A program made the translations under genes and the position numbers. The notes beneath the pieces were generated by a model. It saw only the letters and a list, made by a program, of their open reading frames with translations, made no database searches and was not told the DNA's origin. From positions 124,001 through 188,000 of the forward strand of contig NZ_DASVSF010000110.1 of the NCBI RefSeq assembly GCF_036388275.1: DNA of 64,000 bases, given 5' to 3'. Of the stretch, positions 40,491 to 49,081 are shown one piece after another (position 1 is the first letter of the stretch; every line of letters starts with the position of its first letter). Source of the stretch: Longimicrobium sp. (lineage in GTDB: Bacteria > Gemmatimonadota > Gemmatimonadetes > Longimicrobiales > Longimicrobiaceae).

Positions 40491-41440
40491 TGGGGGGCGA
40501 ACGCATCGCCCTGCTCTTTCCCGGGCAGGGCTCTCAGGTGGTGGGGATGGGCAAGGACCTGGCGGAGCGCTTTCCCGAGGCGCGCGCCATCTTCCAGGAA
40601 GCCGACGAGGCGCTGGGGTTCGCGCTTTCCACGCTCATGTGGGAAGGCCCGGCCGACGAGCTGACGCTGACGGTGAACGCGCAGCCCGCGCTGCTCACCC
40701 ACAGCGCCGCCGTGTGGGCCGTCCTCAGGGCCGCCGACATCGACGTCGTAGCCGCGGCCGGCCACTCGCTGGGTGAATTCAGCGCCTACCATGCCGCCGG
40801 CTCGCTGAGCTTTGCCGACGCGGTGCGGACGGTGCGACGCCGCGGCGAGCTGATGCTGGAAAGCGGCAACGCGCGGCCCGGCACCATGGCCGCCGTGCTG
40901 GGGCTGGACGACGAGGTGGTGGAAGGCGTCTGCCACGAGGCGTCGACGGAGGATTCCGTCGTCGTCCCCGCCAACTTCAACACCCCGGGCCAGGTGGTCG
41001 TGTCCGGCGACGCGGCCGCGGTGGAGCGGGTGGGGCCCATGCTGGTGTCCGCCGGCGCCAAGAAAGTGCAGCCGCTGGCCGTGTCCGGCGCCTTCCACTC
41101 GCCGCTGATGCGCGTGGCCGAAGCGGGCTTGCAGGCGCAACTGGACGCGGTGGCGTTCGCCGATCCCGCGTTCGCGGTGGTCAGCAACGTGAGCGCGCAG
41201 CCGGTGACGGACGGGGCCGAGGCGCGGCGGCTGCTGGTGGACCAGCTGACCTCGACGGTGCGCTGGACGCACTCGGTGCGGACCATGATGCAGATGGGCG
41301 CCGAGCGGTTCCTGGAGGTGGGCGCCGGAAAGGTGCTGACGGGAATGCTCAAGCGCATCGACAAGGCCGCGGAAGGACGCGGGGTGGCGCTGGGGACGGC
41401 GGAGCAGGTGGAAGCGTTTCTGAACAGCAGTACCAAGTGA
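40490..41440 (+). CDS. fabD: Malonyl-CoA:ACP transacylase
   Basis: A 316-residue malonyltransferase with the entry motif LLFPGQGSQVVGMGKDLAER, the nucleophile Ser93 in AAGHSLGEFSAYHAAG, and the histidine in VSGAFHSPLM. It loads malonyl groups onto ACP. The ATG at 40490 shares one base with the fabH stop; a GTG one codon earlier is possible. The last codons merge into an intergenic inverted repeat before fabG. Confidence 0.95.
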   Translation: MGGERIALLFPGQGSQVVGMGKDLAERFPEARAIFQEADEALGFALSTLMWEGPADELTLTVNAQPALLTHSAAVWAVLRAADIDVVAAAGHSLGEFSAYHAAGSLSFADAVRTVRRRGELMLESGNARPGTMAAVLGLDDEVVEGVCHEASTEDSVVVPANFNTPGQVVVSGDAAAVERVGPMLVSAGAKKVQPLAVSGAFHSPLMRVAEAGLQAQLDAVAFADPAFAVVSNVSAQPVTDGAEARRLLVDQLTSTVRWTHSVRTMMQMGAERFLEVGAGKVLTGMLKRIDKAAEGRGVALGTAEQVEAFLNSSTK

Positions 41441-41448
41441 CGAGTGCC

Positions 41449-41496
41449 GAGTACCAAGGGCCTGACTTGGCACTTGGTACCAGGCACTTGGTACTC
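41449..41496. repeat. Inverted repeat between fabD and fabG
   Basis: Arms GAGTACCAAG (41449-41458) and CTTGGTACTC (41487-41496), with a further CTTGG(C)ACTTGGTACC inside and AGTACCAAG also at the fabD 3' end (41429-41437). It may form a stem that protects the mRNA or modulates read-through. It ends 16 bases before the fabG start. Confidence 0.55.
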
Positions 41497-41512
41497 TTCT
41501 GACGGAGGCAGA

Positions 41513-42247
41513 GTGGAGCTCCAGGGACAGGTGGCGCTGGTGACCGGCGGATCGCGTGGCATCGGCCTGGCGATTGCGCGGGAGCTGGCGCAGGCGGGGG
41601 CGCGGCTGGCGCTGGTGGCGCGCGACGGCGAGCGCGCGCAGGCGGCCGCGGCCGAGCTGCCGGGCGAGGGGCATCGCGGCTACGCCTGCGACGTGGCCGA
41701 CCCCGAGGCGTGCGCCGCGCTGGTCAAGCAGGTGGAAGGCGACTTCGGCCAGCTCGACGTGCTGGTGAACAACGCCGGTGTCACGCGCGACAACGTGCTG
41801 ATGCGGATCAAGGACGACGACTGGAACGCCGTTCTCGACACCAACCTGCGCGGCGCCTTCAACCTGATGCGGGCGGCCTCGCGCGGGATGATGAAGCGGC
41901 GCAGCGGGCGGATCGTCAACATCACCTCGGTGGTGGGCATCATCGGCAACGCGGGGCAGGCCAACTACGCCGCCAGCAAGGCGGGGCTCATCGGGCTGAC
42001 CAAGTCGGTGGCCAAGGAGCTCGCCGGGCGCGGAGTTCTGGTCAACGCCGTGGCGCCGGGGTACATTGAGACGGATATGACGTCGGACCTTCCCGAGGCC
42101 GCGCGCACGGCGCTGATGAGCAACATCGCGCTGGGGCGGCTGGGACGGCCCGAGGACATCGCCCCGGCGGTGCGGTTTCTGGCCGGCCCGGGCGCCGCGT
42201 ACATCACCGGCCAGACGCTGGTGGTGGACGGCGGAATGGTCATGTAG
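41513..42247 (+). CDS. fabG: 3-oxoacyl-ACP reductase
   Basis: A 244-residue short-chain dehydrogenase: NADPH-binding VALVTGGSRGIGLAIARELA, NNAG at about residue 84, and the catalytic Ser and Tyr-x-x-x-Lys in NITSVVGIIGNAGQANYAAS then KAG. FabG reduces 3-ketoacyl-ACP. The start is GTG at 41513 with GGAGG four bases upstream; an upstream ATG would require reading through the intergenic repeat. Confidence 0.95.
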   Translation: MELQGQVALVTGGSRGIGLAIARELAQAGARLALVARDGERAQAAAAELPGEGHRGYACDVADPEACAALVKQVEGDFGQLDVLVNNAGVTRDNVLMRIKDDDWNAVLDTNLRGAFNLMRAASRGMMKRRSGRIVNITSVVGIIGNAGQANYAASKAGLIGLTKSVAKELAGRGVLVNAVAPGYIETDMTSDLPEAARTALMSNIALGRLGRPEDIAPAVRFLAGPGAAYITGQTLVVDGGMVM

Positions 42248-42328
42248 GCTTCTGGTGCGAAGGGCAGGGCCCGCGTCCCCGGGGCGCGGGGCTCACGGGA
42301 TCAAAAAAACAACGACAGGGAGACGGAC

Positions 42329-42571
42329 ATGGCGGACATCGAGGCGAAGGTCAAGGAAATCATCATCAACGAGCTGGGCGTCGACGCCGAGAAGGTGACC
42401 CCCGAGGCCTCGTTCGTGGAGGACCTTGGCGCTGACTCGCTCGACACGGTGGAGCTGGTGATGGCCTTCGAGGAAGAGTTCGGGATGGAGATTCCCGACG
42501 AAGAGGCCGAGAAGCTGCGCACGGTGGGCGACGCCATCAACTACATCACGAGCAACGCCAGCAACGGCTGA
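42329..42571 (+). CDS. acpP: Acyl carrier protein
   Basis: An 80-residue acidic ACP with the phosphopantetheine serine Ser37 in EDLGADSLDTVELVMAFEEE. The length and acidic composition are standard. GGGAG precedes the ATG. An 81-base gap with a GC-rich hairpin and a run of seven A separates it from fabG, which may allow separate, higher expression. Confidence 0.97.
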   Translation: MADIEAKVKEIIINELGVDAEKVTPEASFVEDLGADSLDTVELVMAFEEEFGMEIPDEEAEKLRTVGDAINYITSNASNG

Positions 42572-42604
42572 GCGCCCCGGCGCTTGCCACCGCGGCCTTT
42601 CGAT

Positions 42605-42628
42605 AGGGCCGCCCCCCGGGGCGGCCCT
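42605..42628 (+). other. GC-rich hairpin between acpP and fabF
   Basis: Perfect arms AGGGCCGCCCC / GGGGCGGCCCT around two bases, 34 bases after acpP. Without a T tract it is more likely an mRNA-stabilising or partly terminating stem that raises acpP over fabF. Confidence 0.5.
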
Positions 42629-42660
42629 GCATACGTCCCGAACCCGTCCCGGAGCGGCTG

Positions 42661-43905
42661 ATGAATCGCCGAGTCGTGATTACCGGGACCGGCCTCGTCA
42701 CGCCCGTCGGGCTGGACGTCCAGGAATCTTGGGCGGCCCTGCTCGGCGGGCGTAGCGGTGCCGGCCCCATTACCCAGTTCGATGCATCCGGCCACGCGGT
42801 GCGCTTTGCGTGCGAGGCCAAGGACTTCGACCCGGGGCAGTACATCGAGCGCAAGGAAGTGAAGCGCACCGACCGCTTCAGCCAGTTCGCCATCGCCACG
42901 GCCGTGCAGGCCATGCGCGAGGCGGGGCTCGACGACACGTTCCAGTCGCTGGATTCCGAGCGCTTCGGAGTAATCGTGGGCAGCGGCATCGGGGGGATCC
43001 ACACCTTCGAGGAGCAGCACGCCCGGCTGCTGGAGAAGGGCCCCGGCCGCGTGTCGCCCTTCTTCGTGCCCATGTTCATCTCCGACATCGCCGCGGGGCT
43101 GGTGTCCATCCGCTACAACGCCAAGGGCCCCAACTACTGCACGGTGTCGGCGTGCGCGTCGGGCGCCCACGCCGTGGGCAACGCTTTCCGCAGCATCAAG
43201 CACGGCGAGGCCGACGTGATGCTGGCGGGGGGCACCGAGGCCAGCATCACGGGGCTGACGGTGGCGGGCTTCGCCAACATGACGGCGCTCAGCACCCGCA
43301 ACGACTCGCCGGAAACGGCCAGCCGCCCGTTCGACGGCACCCGCGACGGTTTCGTGCTGGGCGAGGGCGCGGGGATGGTGGTGATGGAGGAGCTGGAGCA
43401 CGCCCGCGCGCGCGGCGCCACCATCATCGCCGAGATCGTGGGCTACGGCCAGACGGCGGATGCGTACCACATCACCGCTCCCGCCGAGGGCGGCGAGGGT
43501 GCCGTCCGGGCCATGCGCGCGGCGCTGCGGGAGGCCGGCGCCGGGCCGGAGGCGGTGGGCTACGTGAACGCGCACGGCACCAGCACGCCGGCCAACGACA
43601 AGAACGAGTCGGCGGCGATCAAGACGGTGCTGGGGGACGCGCGCGACGTGATCGTGGGCTCCACCAAGAGCATGACGGGGCACACGCTGGGTGCGGCCGG
43701 CGGTGTGGAGGCCGTGATCAGCGCCCTGGTCTGCCGGCACGGCAAGATTCCGCCGACCATCAACTACACCACGCCGGACCCGGACTGCGACCTGAACTAC
43801 GGGACAGACGGGGCGACGGAGCGGCCGGTGGATCTGGCGCTCAGCAACTCCTTCGGCTTCGGCGGCCACAACGTCTGCTTGGCGTTCCGCCGCTTCGACG
43901 GCTGA
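42661..43905 (+). CDS. fabF: Beta-ketoacyl-ACP synthase II
   Basis: A 414-residue KAS II. The Cys-His-His triad is present: Cys in TVSACASGAHAVG, His in NAHGTSTPANDK and His in MTGHTLGAAGGVEA. The start RRVVITGTGLVTPVGLDVQE is typical. FabF elongates acyl-ACP. It is the last gene of the cluster; a strong terminator follows 24 bases downstream. Confidence 0.96.
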   Translation: MNRRVVITGTGLVTPVGLDVQESWAALLGGRSGAGPITQFDASGHAVRFACEAKDFDPGQYIERKEVKRTDRFSQFAIATAVQAMREAGLDDTFQSLDSERFGVIVGSGIGGIHTFEEQHARLLEKGPGRVSPFFVPMFISDIAAGLVSIRYNAKGPNYCTVSACASGAHAVGNAFRSIKHGEADVMLAGGTEASITGLTVAGFANMTALSTRNDSPETASRPFDGTRDGFVLGEGAGMVVMEELEHARARGATIIAEIVGYGQTADAYHITAPAEGGEGAVRAMRAALREAGAGPEAVGYVNAHGTSTPANDKNESAAIKTVLGDARDVIVGSTKSMTGHTLGAAGGVEAVISALVCRHGKIPPTINYTTPDPDCDLNYGTDGATERPVDLALSNSFGFGGHNVCLAFRRFDG

Positions 43906-43928
43906 TCCGCCACTGGATGAACATGAGA

Positions 43929-43967
43929 ACGGCCCCGGCGCGATTCAGCGCCGGGGCCGTGTTTTTT
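43929..43967 (+). terminator. Rho-independent terminator of the fab cluster
   Basis: Arms ACGGCCCCGGCGC / GCGCCGGGGCCGT with a GATTCA loop and a GTTTTTT tail: a textbook terminator 24 bases after fabF. Confidence 0.92.
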
Positions 43968-43985
43968 CGCGCGCCCAAGCCTCCT

Positions 43986-44359
43986 CGGGCGAATGAATTC
44001 GCTGCAACGACCAAACGACGTCCACCTTCGTGGACTGGCCTGCTGTCGTGTGGCCTCCACGATGGGGCGCGCCCCGGCCTCTGTCCTCGCATCAAGTGCT
44101 GCTTTCTGGATTGATCCCGCGATAGTCAGACCAAGCGCAAATCTGTCATCCAGAGGCCCGAGCTCACCGCACCGGCCCGCAGTGCATACCATGCAGGGCC
44201 GTGGGATCTTGCTGCGGAGGCCACTTCGCTTGGGCGCGGCAGCGGCACGGAACCCCAGGCCTCGGCGTCCTTGTCTTGGCTGCGGTAGCGCCCCACGGCT
44301 CCCCGGGCGAATGAAATTCGCTGTAACGACCACACGAAGTCGACCTTCGTGGACTGGCC
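43986..44359. repeat. Two family A repeats in the post-fab gap
   Basis: Direct copies at 43986-44040 and 44303-44359, each followed by the same CTGCTGTCG(T/G)GTGGC(C/T)TCCACGA extension and GGGGCGCGCCCC, so the duplicated unit is about 110 bases. The second copy has a base inserted (GAATGAAATTCG). The whole gap 43968-44465 has no supported gene. Confidence 0.75.
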
Positions 44360-44465
44360 TGCTGTCGGGTGGCTTCCACGACGGGGCGCGCCCCGTACCC
44401 GGTGTGTTCCCGCTGCCCCACGGTGGCGGGTGCCGCGTCCGTTCAGGGCGGAGAGAGATTGCGCG

Positions 44466-45410
44466 CTATTGGGTCCCCGCGAGCAGGTGCGCCTCGTTTT
44501 CCCACGGCTTGTTCTGGTCGGGCACCACCATGTTGAGCCCGCTCAGAAGGATCACGGCGGACCCGAAGTCGACGTAGCGGTAGAGCCCCCGGAGGGGCGG
44601 AACCTCCGATGCGGTCCAGCTCTCGGCGGGCTCGCCCAGGGTCACCGAAGTGAAGTCGTACTGCGCCACGTGCACCCGTTCGTGCGCGAGCGCCTTCGGG
44701 AACTGCCGCTCCAACTCGTTCACCAGGACCACGCCGGCCAGGTGCGCGGCGCGGTGTCCCCACTCCGGCGACACGCGGAAGACCGGGGCACCGGACGAGA
44801 GGGTCGACGACAGATCGAGCCTCGCGCCCGGCCGCGTGGCGCCCCACGCGACCGCCGCTACGCCGGCGACGTCGACCTTGGCGTGCGCGCGGCCGGCGGC
44901 GGGCTCGGCGTACACGCGCATGGGGCCCAGCGGGAGGACGAGGCGTGACAGGGCAGGGCGCCCCGCCGCGGCGTTGCTCACCACGGAGCTGCCGATGGCG
45001 GCAAGCTGTCGTCCGGCCACTCCGGCCCCGGTGAACCGGGCGGCGGTGATCTGCTTTCCGGCGAACACCAGCCCCCCGCCCGCGGCGCCCTGTCTGAATC
45101 CCCGCCAGAACGATCCGCCGTTCCACCGCTGGGCCACCCCACCCGTCAACCCCCCGATCAGCACGTTCGCGCCGATGTCGATGGCGTAGCTGGCTTCCCG
45201 GCTCATCCGCTCGGGCCGGCTGGGTTCACCGCAGGGCCAGTAGGGACAGTCCTGGGCGTCAGCGCGCGTAGGTTCCGCCGTCAGCAGGACGACGGCCCCG
45301 ATCGTGGCCGCCCAGAAGGCGAGGCTTGAGCGTGGCCTGGTCAAGTGATGAATGTATCTCACGTTCGTTTCTGTGACTGAGATCGATTTCTCGCGAACCA
45401 ACAGTGACAC
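44466..45410 (-). CDS. Exported/membrane protein with an HExxH motif, unknown function
   Basis: About 314 residues as read from a GTG at 45410; GTG at 45362 (before RYIHHLTRPRSS) may be the true start. A hydrophobic segment (SLAFWAATIGAVVLLTAEPT) ending in ADAQ looks like a signal peptide. Glycine-rich hydrophobic stretches follow (YAIDIGANVLIGGLTGGVAQ). Near residue 240 there is HERVHVAQYDF, which fits the HExxH zinc-peptidase motif. The C terminus contains a possible membrane segment (FGSAVILLSGLNMVV). No family can be named; peptidase activity is only suggested. Confidence 0.6.
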   Translation of the reverse strand: MSLLVREKSISVTETNVRYIHHLTRPRSSLAFWAATIGAVVLLTAEPTRADAQDCPYWPCGEPSRPERMSREASYAIDIGANVLIGGLTGGVAQRWNGGSFWRGFRQGAAGGGLVFAGKQITAARFTGAGVAGRQLAAIGSSVVSNAAAGRPALSRLVLPLGPMRVYAEPAAGRAHAKVDVAGVAAVAWGATRPGARLDLSSTLSSGAPVFRVSPEWGHRAAHLAGVVLVNELERQFPKALAHERVHVAQYDFTSVTLGEPAESWTASEVPPLRGLYRYVDFGSAVILLSGLNMVVPDQNKPWENEAHLLAGTQ

Positions 45411-45518
45411 GGTGGCGCTGCGGTGTCAAAATCGCTGCGTCGTGCATTGCGCCGACGCATCGCGAACGGCACCTTGCCGCCCGTTCCGAGCACGATGCTT
45501 TCCTCCAGGCCCGATCGC

Positions 45519-46310
45519 ATGCCCGAGTTCTACCTTCCCCCCGTCGACCGCCTGCTGAAGCTGGGCGCGGAGCCCGCCCGGCGCCGCACGTGGCCGGACT
45601 ACCGCAACCTGGGGCTGGAGGACCACCACGTCCCCGCGCTGATCCGCATGGCCACCGATCCCGCGCTGCACGCCGCCGAAGAGCGGTCGGCCGCGGGGTG
45701 GGCGCCCATCCACGCGTGGCGCGCGCTCGCCCAGCTTCGCGCGCCCGCCGCCGCCGAGCCGCTCCTGGCGCTGCTGCAGCGGGAGCTGGACAGCACCTGG
45801 GTGTTCGAGGAGCTTCCCGTGGTGCTGGGGATGATCGGCCCGGCGGCGCTGCCCGGGGCCACGCTGGTGCTCTTCGACGAGGGCAAGGACGAGGACCTGC
45901 GCTTCGCGGCCTGCGGGGTGATCCTGAACGTGGCGCACGAGCATCCCGAGCGGCGCGACGAGGCCGCCGGCGTGCTGGCGAAGCAGCTGGAAGACTGGCG
46001 AGACCAGAGTCCGCAGATGAACGCCATCCTGGTCTCGTACCTGGTGGAGCTGAACGACACGACCGCGGCGCCAGTGATGGAGGAGGCGTTCGCCGCCGGA
46101 CGGGTGGACGTGACCATCACGGGACCCTGGGAAGACGTGCAGGTGGACCTGGGCCTGCTGCCGGAGCCCGAGGCCGGACGCGCGCCCATCGACCACGGCT
46201 TTCCCCCGCCGGACGGCATGCCACGCCCCTCCGCGCCCAAGCCCGGAAAGTCGAAGGCGCAGCGCAAGGCCGAGAAAGAGGCGCGAAAGCGCAACCGGAA
46301 GAAGAGGTGA
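45519..46310 (+). CDS. DUF1186-like helical-repeat protein
   Basis: About 263 residues from the ATG at 45519 (MPEFYLPPVDRLLKLGAEPA); a longer start at 45423 or 45495 is possible. It has HEAT-like helical pairs: HHVPALIRMATDPALHAAEE, WAPIHAWRALAQLRAPAAAE, WVFEELPVVLGMIGPAALPG. This is the pattern of DUF1186 proteins. The C-terminal 30 residues are very Lys/Arg-rich (KSKAQRKAEKEARKRNRKKR), as in SEC-C-less members, and may bind nucleic acid. It is convergent with the L,D-transpeptidase across a shared terminator. Confidence 0.75.
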   Translation: MPEFYLPPVDRLLKLGAEPARRRTWPDYRNLGLEDHHVPALIRMATDPALHAAEERSAAGWAPIHAWRALAQLRAPAAAEPLLALLQRELDSTWVFEELPVVLGMIGPAALPGATLVLFDEGKDEDLRFAACGVILNVAHEHPERRDEAAGVLAKQLEDWRDQSPQMNAILVSYLVELNDTTAAPVMEEAFAAGRVDVTITGPWEDVQVDLGLLPEPEAGRAPIDHGFPPPDGMPRPSAPKPGKSKAQRKAEKEARKRNRKKR

Positions 46311-46343
46311 TCGCCGGCCGATCGGCATCGTGATCGTCGGAAA

Positions 46344-46385
46344 CGAGAAGAGCCCCGGCGCGCATCCGCACCGGGGCTCTTCTCG
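46344..46385. terminator. Bidirectional terminator between convergent genes
   Basis: Fifteen-base arms CGAGAAGAGCCCCGG / CCGGGGCTCTTCTCG with a 12-base loop, lying 34 bases after the DUF1186-like gene and 19 bases after the end of the transpeptidase gene on the other strand. Confidence 0.8.
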
Positions 46386-46403
46386 ATCGGCTCCAGTCCG
46401 GGA

Positions 46404-47318
46404 TCAGCCCCGGCGGGAGGTGCTCTTTCCGACACTGGCGTTGGCCCAGCGGTCTTCCTGCATCCAGGTGCGGTCCAGCGGCGAGAACAGGAACACCAGG
46501 CCGCCGCGGGCGATCTTGGGCAGCAGCGTGCGGGCGCGGCCCTGCTCCATGGCGGGGCAGCCCTCGCTGCGGCCGGCGCGGTCGCGCGTTACGTACGGGG
46601 CGCCGTGCGCCACTACGCCGCGCGCGCGGGCCGAGCTGTTGTACTTGCCAGACAGGCCCTGCAGGCGCAGCCCCACCGAGGTGTAGCGCTGGCCGCTGGA
46701 GGTGCCGGAGAACCCGTACGTCTCCTGCGCCAGGTACAGCCCCAGCGAGGTGGCGTTGCTCCCCTGGCGGTTGGAGAACCGCGTGGGGCGCCCCGCGGCG
46801 GGCGAGGCAGAGCCGCGCCCGTGCGCCACGGTGAAGGGGCCGTCCACCACCTTCAGCGACTCCATGTCGAACACGTAGCCGCGGGGCGTGCGGTTGTCCA
46901 GGCCGTAATCCACGTAGTACAGGTACGGCTTGCGCACCTTGCCGGGGTTTTCGGCCTTGTAGGCGTAGTACGCCTGAAAGGCCATCCGCAGCGCCTTGGG
47001 GTGGCTCTGGCGGCGGACGCGCTTGCCCAGCGCATCCAGCGCCACATCCACGCGCGTCTTTTCGGCGCCGCTCTCCACGCCCACACCGTTGAGCACCGCG
47101 CGCGCGGCCTGCAGCGCCACCGGCTGCGGGGCACGGGCGGGCGCCGGCGCGGTGGCGGGGCGGGGGGCCTGGACGACGGGCCTCACCGTCAACTTGGCCG
47201 CGACCATCGCCCGGGGTGCGGGCGCGGGCTGCGGGCGTTCCGATCGGTCGATCAGGGCACCGGTGGCGCCGATGCACACGGCGGCGGTGGCGATGGTCAG
47301 CAGATTGGATCGCAGCAT
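46404..47318 (-). CDS. L,D-transpeptidase catalytic domain protein
   Basis: A 304-residue exported protein. An N-terminal signal/anchor (LLTIATAAVCIGATGALIDR) is followed by a Pro/Ala-rich linker. The catalytic domain from about residue 110 has FQAYYAYKAENPGKVRKPYL, FDMESLKVVDGPFTVAHGRG and the active-site region VVAHGAPYVTRDRAGRSEGC-PAM, where His and Cys match the L,D-transpeptidase type-2 catalytic domain (H-x(n)-S-x-GC). Such enzymes make 3-3 crosslinks in peptidoglycan or attach proteins to it. A consensus promoter lies about 215 bases upstream, giving an unusually long leader. Confidence 0.85.
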   Translation of the reverse strand: MLRSNLLTIATAAVCIGATGALIDRSERPQPAPAPRAMVAAKLTVRPVVQAPRPATAPAPARAPQPVALQAARAVLNGVGVESGAEKTRVDVALDALGKRVRRQSHPKALRMAFQAYYAYKAENPGKVRKPYLYYVDYGLDNRTPRGYVFDMESLKVVDGPFTVAHGRGSASPAAGRPTRFSNRQGSNATSLGLYLAQETYGFSGTSSGQRYTSVGLRLQGLSGKYNSSARARGVVAHGAPYVTRDRAGRSEGCPAMEQGRARTLLPKIARGGLVFLFSPLDRTWMQEDRWANASVGKSTSRRG

Positions 47319-47532
47319 GGCTCTCGGGATTGTACGGGCGGATGAATCGCCCGGCAGTTCTTCGATCTGATCGAGGCGCTCCCCAACGTGCGGGAGTGCT
47401 CGTCACCAGGATGGGTCCGGATCTGCGCGCGGGAGTTGGGGTTGTGAGCCCAATCTACCCTCAAGACGCGCCTTCCGTCCAGTGCGGCGGGCCGTGGCCG
47501 GGCAAGGAGCCCGGGGCCTTTCGCGTGCAATC

Positions 47533-47561
47533 AATCTACAAAAAAGCTAAGTCGTTGTCAA
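47533..47561 (-). promoter_or_regulatory. Promoter upstream of the L,D-transpeptidase gene
   Basis: Minus-strand TTGACA (47556-47561), a 17-base spacer and TAGATT (47533-47538). The predicted leader to the ATG at 47318 is about 208 bases. The intervening DNA has no supported gene. Confidence 0.6.
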
Positions 47562-47763
47562 CGCACGGGATAGATGTCGGGTGGCGATCCCCGGCGCTCC
47601 GTCGGGCGCCGACTCCGAGTTCACCGCGGAGCCGTGCCAACGGAGGTGAAGTCCCGTTCCACACCGACAATACTTGCCTGATCCGATCGTCCCCACTAGC
47701 CTGCCTATTGAGACATTGCATTGTTGTTGATTGATCCCGCTCGGCGCTTTCAAGGAGGGCCCG

Positions 47764-49053
47764 ATGACCCACGGTACACGACGGCGTTTTGGCATGGTCG
47801 CGCTCGGCATTGCCGCCGCGACTGTTGCGATTGGAGCCTGTGATTCGGGGCTCGATCCGGAGGCGCCCGGAGTTGTCCCGGTCCCTCCAAAGCACGACCC
47901 TGCGCAGGCCGCGGAGTTGGTGGCTGGAGCCGTCGCCGACTTCGAGTGCGCGCTGGGCGCCTACATCGTCATCGGTGGACTGCTGGGCGAAGAGTTGATC
48001 GAAGCGACGGAAACGCCGGACCGGTGGGCGTACGACCGGCGCGACGTTCAGGGCGGCGAATGGCGGTACTCCACTTCCGGCTGCGAGTCGCTGGGCGTGT
48101 ATTCGCCCCTGTCTACGGCGCGCAGACACGCCGAAGAGGCATTGGCAAGCCTGGAAGCGTGGACCGACGAGCAGATGCCGGCTGGCGCGAACCGCACCGC
48201 GCTGATCGCCCAGGCTGCGGCCTACGCGGGGTACTCGTACGTGCTACTGGGCGAGGGGTTTTGCTCGGCGGCAGTGGAGAACGGGCCCGAGATGTTCCCC
48301 GCCGACTTCTTCAGGCTGGCGGAGCAGCGATTTGGTCGGGCGATCGCCGCGGCCACCGCGGGGAGCGGCGCATTGATGGACAGCATTCGGTACATGGCGA
48401 TCGTCGGCCGCGCGCGCGTACGGCTGAACGGCGGAAATCTCGTGGACGCCGCCGCCGATGCCATGCTGGTGCCCACCAGTTTCCTGCGGAGCGCCACGGC
48501 CGCGGCAGCGCCTGCCAGCCGTCAGAACCGCGTGTTCGAACAGAACTCCCACACCCAGTCGGTTTCCGTCGGCCCGTCCTACCGAAATGTCACGGTACCG
48601 GCCGTAGCCCACGGGACCCAGTTCAATTCACCCGACCGCCGGCTTGACGTAGTGGACAGCCAACGCACGGCCGTGGACGGGACGCGGCTCTGGGAGCAGA
48701 GAAAGTACCGCGGCCTGGACGCGCCCCTCCCCATCGCCAACGGAGCCGAGGCGCGGCTGATCGAGGCCGAGGTCGCCTTGCGCCTGGGAAGCCTGGTACG
48801 AGCAGCCGATATCCTGTACTCGCTGCGGGCCGCCGCCGCTCCGTGGAGCGGTCGAGGGGGTGAGTCGACCGTCGAAGGTCTTACGGCGCTGCTGATCGAC
48901 GAGCGCCGTCGCGAGCTGTTCCTGGAGGGGCACCGGCTTTACGACGTGCGCCGGTTCAATCTGGAGCTTCAGCCCGCCACCGGGACGGCATACCCCAAGG
49001 GTGGCGTGTACGGCAATACCCGGTGCCTGCCAATGCCGCATCTGCCCGGCTGA
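47764..49053 (+). CDS. SusD/RagB-like outer-membrane lipoprotein
   Basis: A 429-residue lipoprotein. The signal peptide GMVALGIAAATVAIGACDSG carries a lipobox. The body has the helical TPR-like layout of SusD proteins, including AAAYAGYSYVLLGEGFCSAA (a hallmark SusD segment), EAEVALRLG and DERRRELFLEGHRLYDVRRF near the C terminus. SusD proteins bind glycans or peptides on the cell surface and work with a SusC TonB-dependent transporter; no susC lies in the window, which is unusual outside Gemmatimonadota. AAGGAGGG precedes the ATG. Confidence 0.85.
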   Translation: MTHGTRRRFGMVALGIAAATVAIGACDSGLDPEAPGVVPVPPKHDPAQAAELVAGAVADFECALGAYIVIGGLLGEELIEATETPDRWAYDRRDVQGGEWRYSTSGCESLGVYSPLSTARRHAEEALASLEAWTDEQMPAGANRTALIAQAAAYAGYSYVLLGEGFCSAAVENGPEMFPADFFRLAEQRFGRAIAAATAGSGALMDSIRYMAIVGRARVRLNGGNLVDAAADAMLVPTSFLRSATAAAAPASRQNRVFEQNSHTQSVSVGPSYRNVTVPAVAHGTQFNSPDRRLDVVDSQRTAVDGTRLWEQRKYRGLDAPLPIANGAEARLIEAEVALRLGSLVRAADILYSLRAAAAPWSGRGGESTVEGLTALLIDERRRELFLEGHRLYDVRRFNLELQPATGTAYPKGGVYGNTRCLPMPHLPG

Positions 49054-49081
49054 CCCGCCCGCCGGGGTAGCGTACGCCGCG

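Noticed and set aside
42605..42628. Intrinsic terminator between acpP and fabF
   Set aside because: The stem is strong but has no T tract, and fabF belongs to the conserved cluster; recorded as a hairpin instead.
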